This document shows, piece after piece, positions 1-5,479 of a DNA stretch of 7,888 nucleotides. Each line of letters opens with the position of its first letter. Position 1 is the first letter of the stretch. The translations under genes and the position numbers were made by a program. The notes beneath the pieces were generated by a model. That model was not told the origin of the DNA and searched no databases. It saw nothing but the letters and a program-made list of their open reading frames with translations. The stretch covers positions 1-7,888 of the forward strand of contig JAICGT010000045.1 of the NCBI GenBank assembly GCA_025922995.1. Direction: 5' to 3'. This stretch comes from Fimbriimonadales bacterium (GTDB lineage: Bacteria; Armatimonadota; Fimbriimonadia; Fimbriimonadales; ATM1).

Positions 1-1408
1 CAATGTCCGGCTTCTTGCTGCCGTCTGCCGGGAGGAAACGATCGAAATGCAGGTTATGCTCGATGGCGTCTATTCTCGATAAGCCCAAGCAGTAGGAGAT
101 AGCGCTATCTACTGCCGAGCCGCGCGCGCTGAATAGGATTCCTTCGCTACGCGCCCAATCACATGCCTCCCAGATCGCCAAAAAGTGACTTGCGAATCCT
201 AGCCTGCAAATTCGGTCTAACTCACCACTGATGCGATATTTATGTTCTGCATTAATCTCTTTGTATTTCTTTTGTGCTTCACGTATGACTATTTCGCGAA
301 GCGTGCTTTCGGGATTATCGTCAAATGAAGGAAACAGCGGCTGCTCCGGCAGCGGGTTCTCTGTACACTGGTTTGCTAATGTCCAGGAGTTTGCGACGGC
401 TTCGTGTCCGAAATGCGCGTACATAGCTTTTGCTGAACGAAAGTAGCGCTCTGAATTGATCCAACGTATCGGAGTGGAGTCAGTTGTTTCTTTTCTGCCG
501 ACGATTTCTTCTACCGTGCAAAGCGTTTCGGCGCAAACCAACGCGTCTTGAGCGGGAAAGTCTTTTCGCGTTGCATGAGTCACCGGACCCGCGGCAACGA
601 CCGGCAAGCCACACTCTTGCGCAAGATGCCGTAACGCACGATCAAGCGACAATGACCATGGCGCTGCACTGTACTCCAACTCGATGTAGACCTCGGGGAA
701 GACTCGCATTAAACGCTGTAACTCATGCGTCGGATCAGCCTTCTTAATCAGCGCTCGATCTACAGGTCCTGAGTAGCCGCCTGTTAAACAAACTAAATCT
801 TCTGTGCTGCCGTCGAAAGCGTCGATATCGAAGAGGGGAAATTGGCGCGGCTGAGTTAAATGGCAGTGCGTAATCAGGCGCGACAGGGCTGCATATCCCT
901 GCTTGCTCTTTGATATCACAACGATCTCTCCGCCACCTGCAATTTCCAATGTAGCTCCGACAATCGGCTTGACGCCCATCTTCGCGGCTGTCCCGCAAAA
1001 GTCGACAACTCCAGTAAGAGAGAAGCGATCCGTAATTGCTGCCGCGCTGTATCCGCGCAGCTTTGCATAAGCCGCTAAATGCTCGGGCATCATGGTGCTT
1101 CGCCCATAGGACAGTGCTGACAAGCAGTGTAACGCCGATACCGGCAAGGCGCGCACCCGCTTTTCTGCAATGTGGCTTACATCTCGCAACGCGCCTCTCG
1201 CTTCCAGACGTGCGACGTCGTAATCGATCGTGTGTGCAATTTCTTGCTGTCGGGCTTGTTTTTGCGGCAGTTCGCTCGGGTTGCCCAGGTCGCAAGGAAA
1301 ATGCTTTTCGCGTAGAATTCCGTTTTTGTCGAGGAAGCGCACCCATTCCTCTTCCATCTCTTGTTCCCACCACCTGCCGGATTCTCGCCACCTCGCCAAA
1401 ATTTCCAT
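1..1408 (-). CDS. DNA polymerase III alpha subunit (DnaE family, DnaE2/ImuC-like), 3' end outside window
   Basis: I translated this frame directly: it is open for 469 codons from ATG at 1408 to the window edge. DnaE proteins are replicative or error-prone polymerases; beside an ImuB-like gene, a translesion role is inferred. Residues 1-40 form an unusual extension with a GRWWEQE motif. A PHP-like domain starts near residue 90 (ALHCLS, then AITDRFSLTG at 124-133 and GVKPIVGA at 145-152). The HLHxHS metal motif is degenerate, keeping only the middle His, and TDHG is TDRF. The polymerase palm begins near 428 with RGSAVDS and RIDAIEHNLHFDRFLP, matching the RGSAANS...LLFERFL region. The window stops at KKPDI, directly before the expected DLDF catalytic aspartates, so activity cannot be judged. 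The start overlaps the upstream stop by one base (TAATG), and a GAAGGTG ribosome site lies 7 nt upstream. DnaE assignment is firm; the DnaE2/ImuC subtype is probable. Confidence 0.88.
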   Translation of the reverse strand, partial: MEILARWRESGRWWEQEMEEEWVRFLDKNGILREKHFPCDLGNPSELPQKQARQQEIAHTIDYDVARLEARGALRDVSHIAEKRVRALPVSALHCLSALSYGRSTMMPEHLAAYAKLRGYSAAAITDRFSLTGVVDFCGTAAKMGVKPIVGATLEIAGGGEIVVISKSKQGYAALSRLITHCHLTQPRQFPLFDIDAFDGSTEDLVCLTGGYSGPVDRALIKKADPTHELQRLMRVFPEVYIELEYSAAPWSLSLDRALRHLAQECGLPVVAAGPVTHATRKDFPAQDALVCAETLCTVEEIVGRKETTDSTPIRWINSERYFRSAKAMYAHFGHEAVANSWTLANQCTENPLPEQPLFPSFDDNPESTLREIVIREAQKKYKEINAEHKYRISGELDRICRLGFASHFLAIWEACDWARSEGILFSARGSAVDSAISYCLGLSRIDAIEHNLHFDRFLPADGSKKPDI

Positions 1409-2544
1409 TAGAGTTCACCTTCGTAGGCTCGTAGCAGCAGCCTGCGTCGAGGCGTAACGACTTCGCTTGCCGCGTAAATCGCTTCCGTGCCAAACGTCTC
1501 TTGAAGGCGTGCCACGGCCGGAGATGCGTCGGTTTTGGATTTGTCGATTTCCATCGCATACTGCGTATCGCTGGCAGGTTCTTGGACCAATTGCACGTAG
1601 AGAGCTGTCACTTCGTATTTAAGAGAAACTTGACGAAGGGTAAGGCGTATTCCGGTTAATAGTGCGCCAACACTTCGCATCGGTTGATTGAATAACCTCT
1701 CCGCGTGCTCCTCCCTATCCTCGAAAGCAACTTTCAAGGAGACCTTGCGTGTTTGAGCATCGCGAGCAGCTAATTTGCCGCACAAATCCTCAGCGAGATG
1801 TTTCAGCGCAACTTCAATCTCAAAATCGTTTCGTGCCGGCTGGGGAAAATAGAACTTTGCCGATATTTGTTCAGGAGGGTAAAGCGCGGGCACCTGCGAA
1901 GGGTCTATGCCCATTGCCCATCGTAGAATCGTCAATCCCTGTTCCCCGAACTGTTTCTTGAGCAAGCTCGATGGCAGCGCAGCGACTTCGCCAATCGTGC
2001 GATATCCTAAAAATCGCAGCCTCTTGCGATGCTCCAGCGCGACGGGCCAAAGCGCTTCGATCGGCAAGGCAGATAAAAAGGCAGCGTCTTGCCCCGGCCG
2101 CAACGCCCTGCCTGCAATGCGCGCAATCAGCTTGCTCGAAGCCGCGCCGATTTTCGGGCACAGGCGTACCGCCTGATATAGATCTGCCGCCATCGGATCG
2201 GCAACTTCATGCGGAGCGGGCAGCGCCGTTAAATCCAAGTAAGCGCAGTGCGGCTGAACGGGCTCGATTACGCTCGTGTACTCTGTACATACGTCGAGCC
2301 ATCGCCTGGCTGAATCGGCATAGTCTTCCTCGCGATAGTCTACGAACCGGACCACGCCGCTTCGTGCAGCGTAGCGTGCCTCTGAGGCAGCGATTCCCGG
2401 CACGATGCCCATAGCCCTCGCCGCCGCGTTCGAGTCCAACACGCTGCGTTTGTGAAGCACCGCAAGCGCGCCCACGCTCGGCTCTTTTCGAGCTAGCGCA
2501 GCCGTGTAGAACCCGGCGAACGAGACGAACGCCACAACGCCCAT
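1408..2544 (-). CDS. Y-family DNA polymerase-like protein, catalytically inactive (ImuB-like)
   Basis: This is a Y-family fold protein of 378 residues (387 if it starts at TTG 2571). Its N-terminus aligns without gaps to the Dpo4/Pol IV first strand, but the VDFDYFYA-type metal motif reads VSFAGFYT, so both aspartates are gone. The second motif, SIDEAYLD, reads QPHCAYLD, so the catalytic Asp-Glu pair is His-Cys. The fold is otherwise kept: NAAARAMGIVPG and SEARYAARSG (fingers), a helix-hairpin-helix region around LRFLGYRTIGEVAALP, and a little-finger domain from about PPEQISAKF. ImuB proteins are inactive Y-family members that recruit a DnaE2 polymerase to the sliding clamp; the adjacent downstream dnaE fits this. 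No clear C-terminal clamp-binding motif is visible. I chose ATG 2544 because it places the first strand like other family members; TTG 2571 has a good AGGAG 8 nt upstream and is a real alternative. No imuA is visible upstream. Confidence 0.85.
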   Translation of the reverse strand: MGVVAFVSFAGFYTAALARKEPSVGALAVLHKRSVLDSNAAARAMGIVPGIAASEARYAARSGVVRFVDYREEDYADSARRWLDVCTEYTSVIEPVQPHCAYLDLTALPAPHEVADPMAADLYQAVRLCPKIGAASSKLIARIAGRALRPGQDAAFLSALPIEALWPVALEHRKRLRFLGYRTIGEVAALPSSLLKKQFGEQGLTILRWAMGIDPSQVPALYPPEQISAKFYFPQPARNDFEIEVALKHLAEDLCGKLAARDAQTRKVSLKVAFEDREEHAERLFNQPMRSVGALLTGIRLTLRQVSLKYEVTALYVQLVQEPASDTQYAMEIDKSKTDASPAVARLQETFGTEAIYAASEVVTPRRRLLLRAYEGEL

Positions 2545-2556
2545 AAGTAGACACCA

Positions 2557-2581
2557 GTATACTATCTTCAACGTGTATACT
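2557..2581. promoter_or_regulatory. Two GTATACT repeats 18 nt apart between the imuB-like gene and tRNA-Val
   Basis: On the plus strand GTATACT occurs at 2557-2563 and again at 2575-2581, each centred on the palindrome GTATAC (the first is AGTATACT, also a perfect palindrome). Each copy contains TATACT, a five-of-six match to a -10 box; the second lies 12 nt before the tRNA and is a plausible tRNA promoter element. Read on the minus strand the same bases lie next to both candidate starts of the Y-family gene, and the distal copy touches its AGGAG. They could be overlapping -10 boxes or an operator for a damage-response repressor. No good -35 is visible for either direction, and the sequence is not a LexA box I recognise. 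Confidence 0.4.
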
Positions 2582-2593
2582 CCTAATCTCTTA

Positions 2594-2668
2594 GGGCGGT
2601 TAGCTCAGTGGTAGAGCACTTCGTTCACACCGAAGGGGTCACTGGTTCAAGTCCAGTACCGCCCACCA
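2594..2668 (+). tRNA. tRNA-Val (anticodon CAC)
   Basis: A full cloverleaf can be folded by eye over 75 nt. The acceptor stem is GGGCGGT (2594-2600) pairing with ACCGCCC (2658-2664). The D arm is GCTC...GAGC. The anticodon stem is CTTCG/CGAAG with loop TTCACAC, giving anticodon CAC, which reads GUG valine codons. The T arm is ACTGG-TTCAAGT-CCAGT. The discriminator A and an encoded CCA end the gene. There are 7 nt between it and the next start codon, so the tRNA and the DUF1697 gene are probably transcribed together. Confidence 0.96.
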
Positions 2669-2675
2669 CCCATTC

Positions 2676-3185
2676 ATGGCCAGCACCATTGTGCTCCTGC
2701 GAGCCGTTAACGTAGGCGGTCGCAACCGCCTCTCGATGGCGGATCTGCGTGAGGCGCTCGAAGACGCCGGCATGAAAAACGTGCGCACGCTTTTACAATC
2801 GGGGAACGTCGTGCTCGAGTCCGAGGAAAAGGGCGAACACTTGGAGAAACTCCTCGAAACCGCTGTCGCGAAATTGGTCAAGGCGACCGTCATCACAAGA
2901 ACAGCCAAAGAATTGCAAAACGTGATCGATCGCAACCCTTTTAAATCCGAATCCGTTTCCGACCCAGGCAGGCTTGTTGTGATGTTCCTAAAAGAAAAAC
3001 CGGACGGCACGATAACAAAAAATGGACCGGAAAAAATAGTAGCTGCCGGCAAGCACCTTTACATCTACTATCCGAACGGCATCGGACGGTCGAAGCTCAC
3101 CGGCAGCGTCATCGAGCGCACCCTCAGAACCGAGGGTACCGCGCGCAACTGGAATACGATCCTAAAACTAAATGAAATGACCTAG
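2676..3185 (+). CDS. DUF1697 family protein
   Basis: The 169-residue product matches the DUF1697 family in its usual length and landmarks: an N-terminal VLLRAVNVGGRNRLSMADLR segment, then LLQSGNVVLES around residues 39-49, a central NPF segment, and a C-terminal region with GRSKLTGSVIER and GTARNWNTILKL. The GTARNWNT block near the end is the family's most recognisable signature. The biochemical function of DUF1697 is not established, so none is assigned. The ATG at 2676 lies only 7 nt after the tRNA-Val CCA, and no Shine-Dalgarno fits outside the tRNA itself. Once the tRNA is cut out, the message would be almost leaderless. The stop TAG sits inside the palindrome CTAG (3182-3185), which also gives the stop of the opposing DinB-fold gene. 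Confidence 0.9.
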   Translation: MASTIVLLRAVNVGGRNRLSMADLREALEDAGMKNVRTLLQSGNVVLESEEKGEHLEKLLETAVAKLVKATVITRTAKELQNVIDRNPFKSESVSDPGRLVVMFLKEKPDGTITKNGPEKIVAAGKHLYIYYPNGIGRSKLTGSVIERTLRTEGTARNWNTILKLNEMT

Positions 3186-3658
3186 TGCATTTCGCGATCG
3201 CCGTACAATGTCTGCACGTAGGCGATCTGCCCGAGGTGATAGTTGAAGTTCCAGCGCGGATATTCCATCATCTCCGGCATCGTGAAATCGCGGCCACCGT
3301 CGTAAGGCAGCCACTTGGTCTCCTTCAACCGCTCGTCCGGCATGTTGCGATACATTTCACAGAGCGATTCCATCCGCCTGTTGCATTCCGCTTCGCAGTC
3401 TTCAACTGTCTTCCATTGCTCCTGCTCGGCTTTCACCGCCGCCATCGTCTCCTCGTTCCACTCAGGCATCTCCGCTCCACCGATGATGTCTTCGGCCCAC
3501 TTCGGACACATCGCCATTTCACGGCAGATGTCGAGCGTGCTGCGGCCTTCGTCGAGCGGTCTCCAATCGACCTTATCGGCCGGCATCGCCTTGGCGTACT
3601 TGAACGCTTCCGCCGCTGCCGATTTCGTGACGTCAATCAAGTAATCTTGCAATCTCAT
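3182..3658 (-). CDS. DinB-fold superfamily protein
   Basis: This 158-residue protein resembles the DinB/YfiT-type four-helix bundle family, whose members are metal-dependent transferases (thiol-dependent in some) or of unknown role; this is not the DinB polymerase. The best signature is near the C-terminus, where a NYHLGQIAYVQTLYGD segment matches the family's H-x-GQI...LYG helix. In the usual metal site one His is in the first helix pair and two lie in an HxxxH. Here the first position reads ICREMAM (Glu instead of His) and the HxxxH reads NFNYH, so only one His remains; the metal site may differ or be absent. The start ATG 3658 has a strong AAGGAGA site 5-6 nt upstream. A sigma70-like promoter is visible further upstream. 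The last four bases overlap the convergent DUF1697 gene. Confidence 0.8.
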   Translation of the reverse strand: MRLQDYLIDVTKSAAAEAFKYAKAMPADKVDWRPLDEGRSTLDICREMAMCPKWAEDIIGGAEMPEWNEETMAAVKAEQEQWKTVEDCEAECNRRMESLCEMYRNMPDERLKETKWLPYDGGRDFTMPEMMEYPRWNFNYHLGQIAYVQTLYGDREMH

Positions 3659-3694
3659 GTTCTTCTCCTTCGCCTACAAGGTAGACGTACGTAC

Positions 3695-3724
3695 AGTATA
3701 GCGCGTCGGCTCGAAAATTGTAAA
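3695..3724 (-). promoter_or_regulatory. Probable sigma70-type promoter of the DinB-fold gene
   Basis: On the minus strand TTTACA (3724-3719) is followed after 18 nt by TATACT (3700-3695), a reasonable -35/-10 pair. Transcription would start near 3688 and give a leader of about 30 nt that contains the AAGGAGA ribosome site of the DinB-fold gene. The promoter occupies most of the 74-nt gap shared with the divergent DCC-family gene. Confidence 0.5.
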
Positions 3725-3732
3725 CTACAACC

Positions 3733-4104
3733 ATGGCAAGGAATGCTTGGGTCATCATCGACGGCGAATGCGGCCTCTGAAAGCGTTTCGGCGCCTGGGT
3801 CAGGCGCATGGACACGAAGGGACGCTTCACGGTCGTGCCCTACCAAACTGCACCCGACCCGCCGGTCACCCCGCAGCTGAAAAAGCACATGGAAAAGTCT
3901 ATGCATGTGGTCGATGAAGCGGGCAACGTCTACCGCGGAGGCGACGCCTTCGTTTACTTGCGGCGCGCCTTCCAAAAACCATTGAGCGGCATTATGGGAT
4001 GGCAGCCGTTCAAGGCCCTAGTCGACGCGGCATACTACATCGTTGCCGGCAATCGAGACAAGTTCGCCCGATTCCTTTATACGAAAGAGGTTTGGACCGA
4101 TTGA
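3733..4104 (+). CDS. DCC-family (DUF393) thiol-disulfide oxidoreductase, probable CxxU selenoprotein
   Basis: This is read as one 123-residue protein with the UGA at 3778-3780 decoded as selenocysteine 16. DCC proteins are small thioredoxin-like redox proteins with an N-terminal DGxCxLC active site. Here residues 7-15 read VIIDGECGL, then UGA, then KRFGAWVRRMD, so Cys13 and the UGA codon occupy the two redox positions exactly. After the UGA the frame stays open and conserved: GRFTVVPYQ, GDAFVYLRR (70-78), and AYYIVAGNRDKF (100-111), the usual DCC C-terminal helix. Cys13 is the only cysteine, so a UGA-terminated or downstream-started (ATG 3808) product would have no active site. A SECIS-like hairpin follows the UGA. 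TAA at 3721 limits the start to ATG 3733. There is no Shine-Dalgarno; a TAAACT ending 6 nt before the ATG suggests a leaderless message. The terminal UGA overlaps the DUF2071 start. The alternative is a pseudogene with a Cys-to-stop point mutation. Confidence 0.75.
3783..3825 (+). promoter_or_regulatory. Candidate bacterial SECIS element
   Basis: The core is a perfect hairpin: GCGCCTG (3791-3797), loop GGT (3798-3800), CAGGCGC (3801-3807). Seventeen nucleotides separate the UGA from the loop, and the loop opens with G residues. Both agree with what is known of bacterial SECIS elements, in which SelB recognises a short G-containing apical loop roughly 16-37 nt after the UGA; E. coli fdhF has a GGU in its loop at nearly the same distance. 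A lower stem can extend it: GCGTTTCG (3783-3790) pairs with CGAA (3815-3818) and ACGC (3822-3825), leaving a 7-nt bulge and a GGG bulge on the 3' side. The structure lies inside the coding sequence, as in other bacteria. No folding program was run. Confidence 0.65.
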
Positions 4105-4793
4105 GAAATTGCGTGGTGATGTATCAGCGATGGCATCACCTGCTGTTTCTCCATTGGCCAATCGATCCGGACGCGTTGCGACCGCACATCCATGACGACC
4201 TCGAAGTCGATACCTTCGAGGGCAAGGCGTATTTGGGTTTGGTGCTTTTCACGATGTCCGGAATCCGTCCTCGGCTTGTGCCGCCCCTGCCCTGGATATC
4301 GTCATTTCATGAGTTCAATGTGCGGACGTATGTACGTCACGCGGACCGAGGCGGGGTGTGGTTTTTCAGCCTCGATGCAGCGAACAGCCTCGGCGCGGCT
4401 CTCGCGCGGAGTTTGTTCAAGCTGCCCTACCACCACGCGAGAATGGACATGAGAAACTCAGGCGGAACAGTGCATTATTCCGGCGACAGATTGACCGGAC
4501 AACGACCGGCCAGAGTCGAGGCAACCGCGGGAGTTTCCGGGGACACGTGGCTCGCGGCGCCGGGGACCCTCGACAACTTTTTGATCGAGCGCTATCGCCT
4601 TTTTACGGAATGTCGAAACGAGTTGCTGACCTTGCAGGTACGCCACACCCCCTACCCCCTGCGCAGGGTCGACTCAGTGGAGATCGACCAAAGTCTCACG
4701 ACGGCGCTGGGGTTCGACGTCGTCGGCGACCCGATCCTCCACTATTCCGACGGAGTGTCGACTGAGATTTTCGGGCTCGAGCGTGCCGTGTAG
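4101..4793 (+). CDS. DUF2071 (YqjF-like) family protein
   Basis: The product is about 230 residues and matches the DUF2071/YqjF family (COG3361-type) from its first residues: MYQRWHHLLFLHWPIDPDALRP, then LEVDTFEGKAYLGLVLFTMSGIRPR, a PPLPWISSFHEFNVRTYV segment, GVWFFSLDAANSLGAALAR and LPYHHARM. These blocks are typical of the family in order and spacing. The family is thought to share the acetoacetate-decarboxylase-like fold, but its function is unknown. The start is uncertain. TTG 4101 overlaps the UGA stop of the DCC gene (TTGA) and has AGAGG 10 nt upstream; GTG 4113, GTG 4116 and ATG 4119 are alternatives in the same frame. I prefer 4101 because the same TTGA junction joins the DUF3084 and YqgF-like genes in this window. 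The tight coupling to the DCC gene suggests a shared pathway, possibly redox-related. Confidence 0.85.
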   Translation: MRNCVVMYQRWHHLLFLHWPIDPDALRPHIHDDLEVDTFEGKAYLGLVLFTMSGIRPRLVPPLPWISSFHEFNVRTYVRHADRGGVWFFSLDAANSLGAALARSLFKLPYHHARMDMRNSGGTVHYSGDRLTGQRPARVEATAGVSGDTWLAAPGTLDNFLIERYRLFTECRNELLTLQVRHTPYPLRRVDSVEIDQSLTTALGFDVVGDPILHYSDGVSTEIFGLERAV

Positions 4794-4795
4794 AA

Positions 4796-5479
4796 ATGGC
4801 CCGGCCAAGAATCCTAATATCTCCTGATTTTACGCGGCCGGGCGAAAGTGCGCGAGACCGGACTATGCTTACTCTCGAATACCAGCGAGTGATCGCCGAG
4901 GCGGGTGGGCAACCCATCGTGGCATCTCCGTTTGCGGACGCCGGCGAACTGCTCGAGATATCCGACGGCTGGCTTATCACCGGCGGAGATGACCTCCCTG
5001 GTGAGCTGTTTAATCAACCGACTCACGCATCCGCGAAGCTTGCGCATCCACTTAGATTTCCTTTAGAGAAAAGCCTTTTATCGGCTTTCTTTCCTACGAA
5101 TAAGCCGATCTTAGGTATTTGTTTCGGCTCGCAGTTCCTGAATGTTGCATATGGAGGCAGCATTAATCAGCACTTGCCGGACGTGCTCGGCAATGACCAT
5201 CACACGGAAGGAAAGTCGATGGTCACGGCGTCCGGGAAATTGGCGACCATCGTAGGATCGGAGCCCTTCGAAGTTGCGTGTTTCCACCACCAAGCAATCG
5301 ACGTTACGGGCCAGGGATGGGCGGTGTGCGCGCGAGCCGAGGATGGCACAATCGAAGCCATCGAACGGAGCGACCGGTGGGCGATCGGCGTTCAATGGCA
5401 TCCTGAAAGAACGCTCGAATCCGAGCAATCTAAACGATTGTTCGCAGCGTTTGTCGAAGAAGCTAGCCGTCGACGCTGA
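4796..5479 (+). CDS. Peptidase C26 family hydrolase (gamma-glutamyl-GABA hydrolase-like, class I GATase fold)
   Basis: This complete 227-residue protein has the class I glutamine amidotransferase-like fold of the C26 family, which includes PuuD (gamma-glutamyl-GABA hydrolase). The nucleophile motif is ILGICFGSQFLNV with Cys109; the family more often has GICRGMQ, so the FGS variant is mildly unusual. The catalytic His202 and Glu204 are in VQWHPE, and a DGWLITGGDDL segment (57-67) and CFHHQAID (162-169) match the family. These enzymes hydrolyse gamma-glutamyl amide bonds in the cytoplasm; the actual substrate here cannot be told. It starts 2 nt after the DUF2071 stop with no clear ribosome site, which suggests translational coupling in the DCC-DUF2071-C26 operon. 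Its last 17 nt overlap the convergent YqgF-like gene. No polyamine-degradation genes are nearby, so the PuuD role is not implied. Confidence 0.88.
   Translation: MARPRILISPDFTRPGESARDRTMLTLEYQRVIAEAGGQPIVASPFADAGELLEISDGWLITGGDDLPGELFNQPTHASAKLAHPLRFPLEKSLLSAFFPTNKPILGICFGSQFLNVAYGGSINQHLPDVLGNDHHTEGKSMVTASGKLATIVGSEPFEVACFHHQAIDVTGQGWAVCARAEDGTIEAIERSDRWAIGVQWHPERTLESEQSKRLFAAFVEEASRRR

Noticed and set aside
520..534. A 15-nt sequence (AAAGCGTTTCGGCGC) that recurs at 3780-3794 beside the SECIS-like hairpin.
   Set aside because: At 520 there is no matching hairpin and the strand context is the antisense of dnaE; one 15-mer match is compatible with chance in a window of this size.
744..1559. 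Long minus-strand open frame of 271 codons across the junction of the Y-family and DnaE genes.
   Set aside because: It is an out-of-frame shadow, Arg/Ser/Cys-rich and low in recognisable motifs; the real frames on the same strand carry clear DnaE and Y-family signatures.
3778..3780. Reassigned genetic code in which UGA is read as an amino acid throughout.
   Set aside because: UGA is the normal stop of the DCC, C26, DUF3084 and LptF/G genes in this window, and no other real gene contains an in-frame UGA.
3185..3880. Plus-strand open frame of 231 codons opposite the DinB-fold gene.
   Set aside because: It is antisense to a gene with a good ribosome site, a promoter and family motifs, and its product is His/Arg-rich without any recognisable domain.
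3999..4100. In-frame upstream start (ATG 3999) for the DUF2071 gene.
   Set aside because: It would overlap the DCC coding sequence by about 100 nt, and the residues encoded before 4101 do not resemble DUF2071.
3808..4104. A 98-residue gene starting at ATG 3808 as the true DCC gene.
   Set aside because: It would lack the first strand and the whole CxxC site, and the conserved DCC sequence clearly continues upstream through the UGA. The ATG lies just after the hairpin and has no ribosome site.
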